Assembly (NCBI GenBank): GCA_900548745.1
Contig: URLQ01000031.1
Coordinates: 1-22,697, forward strand
DNA: 22,697 nucleotides
Direction: 5' to 3'
Source of the DNA: an uncultured Prevotella sp.
GTDB taxonomy: Bacteria; Bacteroidota; Bacteroidia; Bacteroidales; Bacteroidaceae
In this document: positions 16,115 through 22,697 of the stretch, piece after piece
How the letters are laid out: the number at the start of each line of letters is the position of its first letter
Numbering within the stretch: the first letter of the stretch is position 1
Notes under the pieces: model-generated
Seen by the model: only the letters and a program-made list of their open reading frames with translations
Told to the model about the DNA's origin: nothing
Databases searched by the model: none
Made by a program: the position numbers and the translations under genes

Positions 16115-16738
16115 TTAAGTGGCAGGTACGTAGATGACAAACTTATCCTTGAACCAGTCGTCGCTGAACCAGTTTGTAATCTCTATAGCCTCTGCGATTT
16201 TTCTGTAAGGATGCATCTCGCCTTCCACGTTGCCACCTTTCAGACATAGCAATCCGTTGGGGAGTGAATTATTTGAAACCTTACTGAAATTCTTTTTTAT
16301 TATCTTCATCAGGTCTGGCAGCGGCATAACGGCACGGCTTACGACAAAGTCGTATTTCCCTTTCTCTTCTTCACCGCGCAGATGTACGGCTTCCACATTG
16401 TTGAGTTTTATCGCATTTGCTATTTCGTTTACTACCTTTATCTTCTTGCCCGTTCCGTCAATCATTTTGAAGTCCACTCCCGGGAACATGATAGCAAGAG
16501 GAATTCCAGGGAATCCTCCTCCAGTTCCGAAGTCAAGAACTTTTGTGCCAGGACGGAAAGTCACGGCTTTGGCTATTGCCAAAGAATGCAGGACATGGTG
16601 CAAATATAGATTGTCGATATCCTTTCTTGATATTACGTTGATTTTCTCGTTCCAATCTTTGTATAAATCATAGAGAGCAGCAAATTGTTCTTTCTGCTTG
16701 TCTGTGATTTTAGGGAAATACTTCAGTAATTCTTCCAT
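16115..16738 (-). CDS. rsmG: 16S rRNA (guanine527-N7) methyltransferase
   Basis: RsmG (GidB) uses S-adenosylmethionine to methylate G527 of 16S rRNA. The 207-residue protein has NVISR (34-38), HHVLHSLA (47-54), and the SAM-binding motif VLDFGTGGGFPGIP (67-80), followed by DFVVSRAV, all characteristic. I place the start at ATG 16738 (MEELLKYFPK). A longer reading from TTG 16771 is excluded because that codon lies inside the TAACTTTG promoter box. This is the first gene of the five-gene operon running to 12815; the leader is short. Confidence 0.94.
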   Translation of the reverse strand: MEELLKYFPKITDKQKEQFAALYDLYKDWNEKINVISRKDIDNLYLHHVLHSLAIAKAVTFRPGTKVLDFGTGGGFPGIPLAIMFPGVDFKMIDGTGKKIKVVNEIANAIKLNNVEAVHLRGEEEKGKYDFVVSRAVMPLPDLMKIIKKNFSKVSNNSLPNGLLCLKGGNVEGEMHPYRKIAEAIEITNWFSDDWFKDKFVIYVPAT

Positions 16739-16768
16739 TGATGTCTTTTTTACATATAATATAATGGG

Positions 16769-16799
16769 CAAAGTTACTGCAAATCGTCATGATTACAAA
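16769..16799 (-). promoter_or_regulatory. promoter of the rsmG operon
   Basis: On the minus strand TTTG (16799-16796) is followed by exactly 19 bases and then TAACTTTG (16776-16769), a full match to the TTTG-N19-TAnnTTTG Bacteroidetes promoter. Transcription should start about 20-25 bases before the rsmG ATG. It decides the rsmG start. Confidence 0.85.
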
Positions 16800-16838
16800 A
16801 TAAACTATCGCAATTAATATTAAATCATAGTTTTTTGC

Positions 16839-16846
16839 TAATTTTG
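16839..16846 (+). promoter_or_regulatory. -7 promoter element of the HAD gene
   Basis: TAATTTTG, followed by CA, matches TAnnTTTG. It lies 52 bases before the ATG at 16899, in the region shared with the divergent rsmG promoter. The -33 element is unclear. Confidence 0.6.
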
Positions 16847-16898
16847 CACCCGAATTCAAAAAAACAGAACGAAAAGTATTCATATAAAAAGAGTAATT

Positions 16899-17546
16899 AT
16901 GAACAATGGAAAGTTTCGTGCTGCACTGTTTGATCTGGATGGTGTGGTATTTGATACGGAACCTCAATATACGGTATTTTGGGGAAATCAATTCCGAAAA
17001 TATTATCCAGACCAGCCCGGAATGGAACAAAAGATAAAGGGTATGACCCTTGTGCAGATATATGAAGCATATTTTAAAGACGAAAACGTTCAGAAACGGA
17101 TAACTTCCGAACTTGACGAGTTTGAGCAGAATATGAACTTTGAATATGTCAAGGACTTCAAGTCTTTCGTTATAGATATACGTGCCAATGGCGTAAAGAC
17201 GGCTGTCGTTACAAGTTCCAACAAGGCGAAGATGGAAAATGTGTATTCAAAATGTCCTGAGTTCAAATCTTATTTTGATGCAATTCTCACGTCAGAGGAT
17301 TTTGCGGAGAGCAAGCCTTCACCTGATTGTTATCTGAAAGCAGCCCAAAGGTTTGGTTTTAAGTCAGGTGAATGCGTGGTGTTTGAGGATAGCTTTAATG
17401 GCTTGAAGTCGGGCAGAGCGGCAGAAATGTATGTTGTAGGACTGTCTACAACAAACGAGGCGCTGGCAATAGAAGGGTGTTCAGACCACGTAATATCAGA
17501 CTATGAAGGTTTGAATTTTGAAAAAATGTGCGAATTAATTCTATAA
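16899..17546 (+). CDS. HAD-superfamily phosphatase (beta-phosphoglucomutase-like)
   Basis: The 215-residue cytoplasmic protein has the four HAD motifs: FDLDGVVFDTEP (11-22, nucleophile Asp12 and acid/base Asp14), VVTSSN (103-108), KPSPDCYL (139-146, Lys139) and FEDSFNGLKSG (162-172, Glu163 and Asp164). The helical cap between residues 20 and 95 and the overall length place it in subfamily IA, near the phosphoglucomutase/sugar phosphatase group. The sequence does not tell whether it is a mutase or a phosphatase, or its substrate. It is preceded by its own -7 element and followed by panB after 68 bases, which has a separate element. Confidence 0.9.
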   Translation: MNNGKFRAALFDLDGVVFDTEPQYTVFWGNQFRKYYPDQPGMEQKIKGMTLVQIYEAYFKDENVQKRITSELDEFEQNMNFEYVKDFKSFVIDIRANGVKTAVVTSSNKAKMENVYSKCPEFKSYFDAILTSEDFAESKPSPDCYLKAAQRFGFKSGECVVFEDSFNGLKSGRAAEMYVVGLSTTNEALAIEGCSDHVISDYEGLNFEKMCELIL

Positions 17547-17562
17547 AGACATGAAAAAGTCT

Positions 17563-17570
17563 TACTTTTG
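17563..17570 (+). promoter_or_regulatory. -7 promoter element of panB
   Basis: TACTTTTG, followed by CA, matches TAnnTTTG and lies 44 bases before the panB ATG. No TTTG is visible at -33. A weak 5-pair hairpin (546-550 with 559-563 of this kilobase) overlaps the HAD stop and this element. Confidence 0.55.
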
Positions 17571-17614
17571 CAGAAATATTAACATAACAAACGAAATAAT
17601 AATTAATAAAAGAA

Positions 17615-18436
17615 ATGGCAGGTTATTTGGTATCTGATAATCGCAAGGTTACTACGCATCGTTTTATAGAAATGAAACAGCGCGGAGAGAAAATCTCAAT
17701 GTTGACAGCGTATGATTACACAACAGCGGGAATCGTTGACGGAGCAGGGATTGACGGAATCCTTATCGGAGATTCGGCATCTAACGTAATGGCAGGTAAC
17801 GGCACAACGCTTCCTATAACAATAGAGCAGATGATTTATCATGCAAAATCTGTTGTAAGAGGTGTAAACAGAGCTCTTGTCGTATGTGATATGCCTTTCG
17901 GTAGTTATCAGGTAGACCGTAAGGATGGTGTGAAGAATGCTATCAAGATAATGAAGGAGAGCGGTTGCGACGCTTTGAAGCTTGAGGGTGGACTGGAAAT
18001 AATAGATACCATAAAGGGTATTCTTGATGCAGGCATTCCTGTTATGGGACATCTGGGTCTCACACCGCAGAGCATCAATAAATTTGGAACTTATGCTGTA
18101 CGTGCAAAAGAAGATGCTGAGGCAGAGAAACTGATCAGCGACGCCAAGCTCCTTTCAGAGACAGGATGTTTTTCTGTAGTACTTGAAAAGGTTCCTTCTG
18201 CACTTGCTACGAGAGTCAGCAGTGAGATAAGCGTGCCTACTATTGGTATTGGCGCTGGTAATGGTACAGATGGACAGATTCTCGTTGTTGACGACATGTT
18301 GGGTATGACAAAGGGCTTCAGTCCACGCTTCCTCCGCAGATATGCGGACTTGAATACAGTGATGACTGATGCTATCGGAAATTATATCACGGATGTGAAG
18401 AATTCCGATTTCCCGAATGAGAATGAATCATATTAG
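17615..18436 (+). CDS. panB: 3-methyl-2-oxobutanoate hydroxymethyltransferase
   Basis: PanB makes ketopantoate from alpha-ketoisovalerate and methylene-tetrahydrofolate, the first committed step of pantothenate synthesis. The 273-residue protein has MLTAYDYTTA (29-38), GDSASN (52-57, Asp53 for metal), VCDMPFGSY (90-98, Asp92), KLEGG (122-126, Glu124), GHLGLTPQS (145-153), LEKVP with Glu191 and IGIGAG near 217, all standard. panC and panD are present in the window but in a separate unit about 9 kb away; the ketopantoate reductase gene is not seen here. The MFS gene follows after 8 bases. Confidence 0.96.
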   Translation: MAGYLVSDNRKVTTHRFIEMKQRGEKISMLTAYDYTTAGIVDGAGIDGILIGDSASNVMAGNGTTLPITIEQMIYHAKSVVRGVNRALVVCDMPFGSYQVDRKDGVKNAIKIMKESGCDALKLEGGLEIIDTIKGILDAGIPVMGHLGLTPQSINKFGTYAVRAKEDAEAEKLISDAKLLSETGCFSVVLEKVPSALATRVSSEISVPTIGIGAGNGTDGQILVVDDMLGMTKGFSPRFLRRYADLNTVMTDAIGNYITDVKNSDFPNENESY

Positions 18437-18444
18437 TATGTTGT

Positions 18445-19641
18445 ATGGACAGTATTGACGATACAAAACATCATGTCAGAATCTGGCATAGGGATTTCTG
18501 GAAACTTAATGTAGTAAGTTTCTTTCTTGCAGTGTCGGTATACATGCAGTTGCCGGTCTTCGTCAAATGGATGGCAGAGAGCGACGCGTTGTCTGACGCA
18601 CAGGTTTCTGTAGTTGTCGGAATCTACGGACTTGGATTGTTCTTGTTGGGTTCGGTCTGTTCATATTTGATTCAGCGATATCGTAGAAACAAGGTATGTA
18701 TACTGGCAATGCTGCTTGTTGCGGTATTGCTGTTCTGTGTTGCATACTTCAAGGATAACCTGGCGGGTGAGACTTCTTTCGCTCGCTGGGTTTTCATTGC
18801 CTCGTGTTTGTTGAGATTCCTGATGGGGGCATTCTTCGGCTTGGCATACATGATATTGAACAGTACGCTTATTGTGGATAGTTGCGAATCGTCGCGGCGT
18901 ACAGTGGCAAATGTCGTATCTGCATGGTCTCATCGTTTGGCAGTTGCCGTAGGACCACTGTTCGGCATCTTCCTGCTTGATGAGGCTGGCATTTCTTATG
19001 CCATGTATGTTTCGGCTTTGCTGTGTGTCGTTTCTGTAGGAATATTGTCAAGCGTGTCTTTCCCGTTCCGTGCTCCTGAAGAAACGTTGTGTATGTTCAG
19101 TACAGACCGCTTTTTCATGTTGATGGGGATGCCTCTTGTGTTTCCGCTGTTCCTTGTGTCTGTATATACGGGTATGATGGTGATGGCGCATCACGAGATG
19201 GTCTTTTACGGATGTCTTGCCGTCGGCTTCTTCTTGGCAATAGCATTTCTGGTACTGACGGGTATAAACAAGATAAAGCGCATGTATATATATATGGGTT
19301 ATATCTTGCTTGTTGCGTCAGGCGTATGTTTTGCTTTTCCAATGTTATGCAGTTGGTTGGCAGATGTGGGGATGGTGTTTCTCGGTGTCGGTATAGCTAT
19401 GGTGACAGCGTTTTTCCATGTGTGGTTTACTGATGCAGCTGACCATTGTCAGCGTGGTACGGCGCAAAGTACATATTTCCTTTCATTTGAATCGGGTTTC
19501 TCTGTCGGGGCGGCATTGGTCTTGCTCAAAAGCGTTGACGGATGTGTCGTGGAGAATGTTGTAGCCCTGGCTGTGCTGTCTCTCTCTTTGTTTGTATACC
19601 TGTTATATACAGGACGATGGCTGAGACGTAAAAAACTTTAG
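18445..19641 (+). CDS. MFS transporter
   Basis: This 398-residue protein is almost wholly hydrophobic, with about 12 predicted membrane segments beginning near residue 22 (NVVSFFLAVSVYMQLPVF). The loop between segments 2 and 3 reads GSVCSYLIQRYRRNK, a loose version of MFS motif A (GxLxDRxGRR). Length fits the family. The substrate cannot be inferred. Its closeness to panB (8 bases) could suggest pantothenate or a precursor, but co-transcription alone is weak evidence. A 71-base gap without a -7 element separates it from recR. Confidence 0.88.
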   Translation: MDSIDDTKHHVRIWHRDFWKLNVVSFFLAVSVYMQLPVFVKWMAESDALSDAQVSVVVGIYGLGLFLLGSVCSYLIQRYRRNKVCILAMLLVAVLLFCVAYFKDNLAGETSFARWVFIASCLLRFLMGAFFGLAYMILNSTLIVDSCESSRRTVANVVSAWSHRLAVAVGPLFGIFLLDEAGISYAMYVSALLCVVSVGILSSVSFPFRAPEETLCMFSTDRFFMLMGMPLVFPLFLVSVYTGMMVMAHHEMVFYGCLAVGFFLAIAFLVLTGINKIKRMYIYMGYILLVASGVCFAFPMLCSWLADVGMVFLGVGIAMVTAFFHVWFTDAADHCQRGTAQSTYFLSFESGFSVGAALVLLKSVDGCVVENVVALAVLSLSLFVYLLYTGRWLRRKKL

Positions 19642-19712
19642 TTGGAGATAAGCATAGAAGAGTAGTGGAAAGAAAAAGTGAAAAAGGAAGATAAAAGAAT
19701 TATTGTCATATT

Positions 19713-20330
19713 ATGATAAGCCAGCAATATCCATCGCAATTGCTTGAAAAAGCAGTATCTGAGTTTTCAAAGCTGCCGGGAGTAGGTCGCAAGACGGCTC
19801 TTCGGCTTGTTTTGCATTTGCTGAGGCAGGAGCCTTCGGCAGTGGATTCTTTTACTGCGGCGTTGTCGAATCTCCGTCATAATGTAAAGCACTGTAAGGT
19901 GTGTTATAATATCAGTGATACGGATATTTGTCCGATATGTTCCAATCCGAGGCGTGACAAAACAACGGTTTGTGTTGTTGAGAATATCCAGGATGTCATG
20001 GCAATAGAGAACACTCAGCAGTACAACGGACTGTATCATGTTCTTGGCGGAGTGATTTCCCCGATGGATGGTATCGGGCCGAATGATATTGAGATAGATT
20101 CCCTTGCCAAGAGGGTGGGGGAGCATGAGGAGATAGAAGAAATAATACTCGCTCTCAGTTCCACGATGGAAGGAGATACCACCAACTTCTATATCTCTCG
20201 TCGTCTGGCACCTTATTCCCGTAAAATAAGTGTTATAGCAAGGGGAATATCTGTTGGAAATGAGCTTGAGTATACCGATGAGGTTACGCTCGGTCGCTCT
20301 ATCGTGAACAGAACACCGTTTAATTCATAG
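19713..20330 (+). CDS. recR: recombination mediator protein RecR
   Basis: RecR works with RecO, and in some bacteria RecF, to load RecA on gapped DNA. The 205-residue protein contains the helix-hairpin-helix LPGVGRKTALR (21-31), a zinc finger with Cys61, Cys64, Cys73 and Cys76, and a Toprim domain beginning TVCVVENIQDVMAIE, with YHVLGGVISPMDGIGP and the Walker-like ALSSTMEGDTT following. Length is normal. It is part of the panB-to-GNAT run of same-strand genes. Confidence 0.96.
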   Translation: MISQQYPSQLLEKAVSEFSKLPGVGRKTALRLVLHLLRQEPSAVDSFTAALSNLRHNVKHCKVCYNISDTDICPICSNPRRDKTTVCVVENIQDVMAIENTQQYNGLYHVLGGVISPMDGIGPNDIEIDSLAKRVGEHEEIEEIILALSSTMEGDTTNFYISRRLAPYSRKISVIARGISVGNELEYTDEVTLGRSIVNRTPFNS

Positions 20331-20377
20331 TGCATGTCGTTCTGTTGCTTTTAATGATGAATATAAGTTATTGTAAA

Positions 20378-20827
20378 ATGGAAGAAAGATATAATGGTAT
20401 AAAACGGACTCATAAGGTGCTTATGGCAGAGGCATTGGCATTCATCCTGTTGTCGGTGCTTGTGGCTATAGTGTTTGAGTCGAATTTGCTTGTTCCAGGC
20501 ATGTTGACGGTAAATGCAGAAGTGATGTATAATGTTATGATGTTCATGGAGCTGGTGACGATATGTGCAATACCTGTGGCGTTGAAGATGTTCAGCATTA
20601 AGTTCATCAGACGTAGACTGTCGGCAGAAGGAAGCACAGCCCTGTTGAAATGGGGTATGTTGAGGATACTCTTGATAGGGCTTCCGATGCTTGTCAATAC
20701 AATATCTTATTATCTGTTTATGTCCGTAGCATTTGCCTATATGGCGGTGATAGGACTATTGTGTTTTAGTTTTATATATCCCAGCAAGGACAGATGCATG
20801 GATGAAACCAAACAGAGCGACAAATGA
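20378..20827 (+). CDS. small integral membrane protein, unknown function
   Basis: This protein is 149 residues from ATG 20378 (MEERYNGIKR). I see four likely membrane segments, about 15-34, 50-71, 90-112 and 114-134, joined by short loops with a positively charged loop KFIRRR near 75-80, and a polar C-terminal tail. No catalytic motif or named family is recognised. Other possible starts are GTG 20330, overlapping the recR stop, and ATG 20354 or 20357; I prefer 20378 because the extension is only a short hydrophobic stretch. Its stop overlaps the GT2 start by ATGA, so the two are translationally coupled and may be functionally linked at the membrane. Confidence 0.78.
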   Translation: MEERYNGIKRTHKVLMAEALAFILLSVLVAIVFESNLLVPGMLTVNAEVMYNVMMFMELVTICAIPVALKMFSIKFIRRRLSAEGSTALLKWGMLRILLIGLPMLVNTISYYLFMSVAFAYMAVIGLLCFSFIYPSKDRCMDETKQSDK

Positions 20828-22020
20828 AAATAACTGTAATAATAGTAAGCTATAACGTAAAGTATTATCTTGAGCAGTGTCTGATAAGTCTGAAGAAGGC
20901 TCTTCATGGTATAGACTCAGAAGTGTTTGTCGTGGACAACCATTCGCGGGATGGGTCGATGGCATATCTTCGCAAGCGCTTTAACAGCTATAATTTTGTT
21001 GTGAGCAACCATAACCTTGGTTTTGCAAGGGCCAATAACCTGGCCATCAAACGTTCCAAGGGTGAGTATATCTTGCTTCTCAATCCGGACACGATAGTCG
21101 GGGAGAATACAATCCGTGAGTGCTTGTCTTTTATGGACAGTCATCCTCTGGCAGGCGGACTTGGCGTCAAGATGCTTAAATGCGATGGCGAAAAGGCTAT
21201 GGAGAGCAGACGTGGACTGCCATCTCCGCTTACGGCATTTTACAAAATGTGCGGACTGTGTTCCAAATATCCCAATAGCCGGCGCTTCGGCAAATATTAT
21301 ATGAGCTATCTTTCATGGGACAAACCGGAGAAGATAGAGGTTATAAGTGGAGCATATTGCTTGTTGAGACATACGGCAATAGACAAAATAGGAATGCTTG
21401 ACGAGGATTTCTTTATGTATGGCGAGGATATCGACCTGTCGTACCGCTTGTTGAAAGGTGGATACGAGAACTGGTATCTTCCGTCGACGATACTGCATTA
21501 TAAGGGAGAGAGCACTCAGAAGTCATCATTCCGCTATGTACATGTCTTTTATGAAGCAATGCTGATATTTTTCCGTAAGCACTATCGTCATCTGAACTTC
21601 TGGATAACTCTGCCTATCAAGACCGCAATATACGTGAAGGCATTCTTCGCTTTGTCAAAGATGCTCGTCAAGAGGTCAGAGAGGATGGTTGGTTTTATTT
21701 CGCCACAGCGAGAGAGAGAGGTGGAATACGTCTTTGTGTGCTCGGAAAGGAATGTCAGGTCGTGTCGCAGACTTGCCGATGACAAGAGACTGTCGTCGCA
21801 TTTCATTGTTGCGGACGGTGAGCATAAGAGTCTGACACATGTGGAAAGAGCAAACCTTGCAAACAGTTCAGCTGTCGTGTATGTGGTATATGATATCAGC
21901 ATCTTTAGATATGAGGAGATTCTTGCTATGTTTGCTGATAATCCTATTGATAATGTGCGTATAGGAACTTTCAATCCGAAAAACCGTACAATAATAACTG
22001 ATGTGGAGGTGATAAGATGA
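20824..22020 (+). CDS. GT2 family glycosyltransferase with extra C-terminal domain
   Basis: The 398-residue protein begins with a GT-A fold: ITVIIVSYNVKYYLEQC (3-19), VFVVDNHSRDGS (34-45), NLGFARANN (64-72) and LLLNPDTIVG, in which Asp89 is the likely metal/nucleotide-sugar Asp. GEDIDLSYR (200-208) carries the later acidic motif. This resembles rhamnosyltransferase (WbbL)-type GT2 enzymes that build cell-surface polysaccharide. The region 240-290 may associate with the membrane. Residues about 298-398 are unlike the GT core: VEYVFVCSER, an RLADD segment, SSAVVYVVYD and a C-terminal ITDVEVIR suggest a small alpha/beta domain. It is coupled by ATGA overlaps to the membrane protein before it and the acetyltransferase after it. 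Confidence 0.88.
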   Translation: MKITVIIVSYNVKYYLEQCLISLKKALHGIDSEVFVVDNHSRDGSMAYLRKRFNSYNFVVSNHNLGFARANNLAIKRSKGEYILLLNPDTIVGENTIRECLSFMDSHPLAGGLGVKMLKCDGEKAMESRRGLPSPLTAFYKMCGLCSKYPNSRRFGKYYMSYLSWDKPEKIEVISGAYCLLRHTAIDKIGMLDEDFFMYGEDIDLSYRLLKGGYENWYLPSTILHYKGESTQKSSFRYVHVFYEAMLIFFRKHYRHLNFWITLPIKTAIYVKAFFALSKMLVKRSERMVGFISPQREREVEYVFVCSERNVRSCRRLADDKRLSSHFIVADGEHKSLTHVERANLANSSAVVYVVYDISIFRYEEILAMFADNPIDNVRIGTFNPKNRTIITDVEVIR

Positions 22021-22538
22021 GCAACCACCAGACTTTGCCCAAGATAATATTGCGTGCCATGGAGCCGGAAGACCTCGACGTGCTGTATAAAATAGAGAAC
22101 GATACGTCGTTGTGGGGAGTGGGGGTTACTAATGTGCCTTATTCGAGATATACCCTGCATGATTATATTGCAAATTCCGTGGGCGATATCTATACCGACA
22201 AGCAGGTCAGGCTGATGATAGACAACGAACAGGGACAGACTGTGGGGATCATCGATATCACGGATTTTGACCCTCGCCACCGTCGTGCAGAACTCGGCGT
22301 TGTAATCCAGTGTCAGCATCGTGGAAAGGGGTATGCCAAGGCTGCAATTCTTGAAGTCATAGCGTATGCACGGGAAATTCTGCATCTTCATCAGCTGTAT
22401 TTATATGTTGATACCCAAAATGCCATATCCTTGGAGATATTCAAAAAAAGCGGTTTTACATGCTCTGCGGAACTCAAAGACTGGCTTTTAAAAGGTGAAA
22501 ATTACAAAAATGCAGTATTAATGCAATATTTTTTATAA
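22017..22538 (+). CDS. GNAT family N-acetyltransferase (RimJ/SpeG-like)
   Basis: The 173-residue protein has the GNAT fold: IILRAMEPEDLDVLY near the start, GIIDITDFD (77-85), ELGVVIQ then the acetyl-CoA loop HRGKGYA (101-107), and LYLYVDTQNAISLEIFKKSG in the C-terminal half. The ending with GENYKNAVLMQYF resembles spermidine acetyltransferase SpeG and other RimJ/RimL-like members, but the substrate cannot be assigned. It begins inside the GT2 stop codon (ATGA), so it is the last gene of the coupled group. Coupling with a glycosyltransferase would also fit sugar or amine acetylation. Confidence 0.9.
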   Translation: MSNHQTLPKIILRAMEPEDLDVLYKIENDTSLWGVGVTNVPYSRYTLHDYIANSVGDIYTDKQVRLMIDNEQGQTVGIIDITDFDPRHRRAELGVVIQCQHRGKGYAKAAILEVIAYAREILHLHQLYLYVDTQNAISLEIFKKSGFTCSAELKDWLLKGENYKNAVLMQYFL

Positions 22539-22554
22539 AAAAGGCGGTAAAAAA

Positions 22555-22585
22555 TTTCGTGGTTAGAAAATAATTCGTACCTTTG
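22555..22585 (+). promoter_or_regulatory. promoter of tRNA-Asp
   Basis: TACCTTTG at 22578-22585, followed by CA, matches TAnnTTTG exactly. TTTC at 22555-22558, 19 bases upstream, is one base from the TTTG -33 consensus. The predicted leader before the tRNA is about 45 bases. Confidence 0.7.
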
Positions 22586-22637
22586 CAACCGCAAACGAAA
22601 CAACAAGGGTTTTGGCTAACAAGTGAAACGCTTTTAT

Positions 22638-22697
22638 GGTGTGTTAGTTCAGCTGGTTAGAATGCCTGCCTGTCACGCAGGAGGTCACGGGTTCGAG
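22638..22697 (+). tRNA. tRNA-Asp (GTC), cut by the window edge
   Basis: The acceptor 5' strand GGTGTGT (22638-22644) is followed by TA, the D arm GTTCAGCTGGTTAGAAT, and the anticodon arm. Stem CCTGC (22665-22669) pairs with GCAGG (22677-22681) around the loop CTGTCAC, with anticodon GTC at 22672-22674, which reads Asp codons. The T arm starts ACGGGTTCGAG, and the T-stem 3' side and acceptor 3' strand lie beyond the edge. About 60 of 77 bases are present. Confidence 0.92.

Noticed and set aside
16739..16771. Upstream TTG extension of rsmG
   Set aside because: The TTG lies inside the TAACTTTG promoter box, so it would not be part of the transcript.
17546..17563. Small hairpin as a HAD terminator
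   Set aside because: Only five pairs, and it overlaps the stop codon and the panB -7 element; too weak to call.
21588..22391. 267-codon minus-strand frame
   Set aside because: It is antisense to the GT2 and GNAT genes, which have clear motifs and ATGA coupling.

Overview
The window looks like a chromosomal housekeeping segment from a Bacteroidales bacterium, most likely Prevotellaceae. I infer this from the DUF4270 lipoprotein, the Bacteroidetes-type TamB, the EF-G2 paralog, the lack of strong Shine-Dalgarno sites, and the repeated -7 element TAnnTTTG, usually followed by C, upstream of genes. I see no transposase, integrase, phage gene, CRISPR array or rRNA. The species call is inference; the promoter elements are read directly.

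Layout. Bases 1-624 have no convincing gene but hold two adjacent short tandem-repeat tracts with 21-22-base units and a terminator. From 7759 down to 625 on the minus strand lie a shortened, motif-degenerate starch-synthase-like protein, a DUF4270 lipoprotein, an overlooked 43-residue protein that starts three bases after it, and the large envelope protein TamB. Two terminator-like hairpins separate these genes and I find no canonical promoter between them. Divergent from them are panC and panD (7990-9205), closed by a strong terminator. hemW (minus) and the elongation-factor-G paralog fusA2 (plus) diverge from 10397-10571. fusA2 has a near-consensus promoter overlapped by an inverted repeat, and Ser replaces the catalytic His in switch II.

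A five-gene minus-strand operon follows: rsmG, a metallo-beta-lactamase-fold hydrolase, ruvC, a ModF-like double ABC ATPase and a small secreted protein (16738 down to 12815). It is driven by a textbook TTTG-N19-TAACTTTG promoter. On the plus strand are a HAD phosphatase (16899), then panB, an MFS transporter, recR, a small membrane protein, a GT2 glycosyltransferase and a GNAT acetyltransferase (17615-22538). The last three are tightly packed, with two ATGA overlaps. A tRNA-Asp with its own promoter runs off the right edge.

How the genes work together. panB, panC and panD give most of the pantothenate branch but sit in separate transcription units. rsmG, fusA2 and tRNA-Asp serve translation; ruvC and recR serve recombination and repair; TamB, DUF4270, GT2 and the membrane proteins point to the envelope. 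I did not find a clear defence or mobile system. The most interesting items are the motif-degenerate starch-synthase-like protein with its DUF4270/small-ORF/TamB neighbours, and the EF-G paralog with its promoter-overlapping palindrome.
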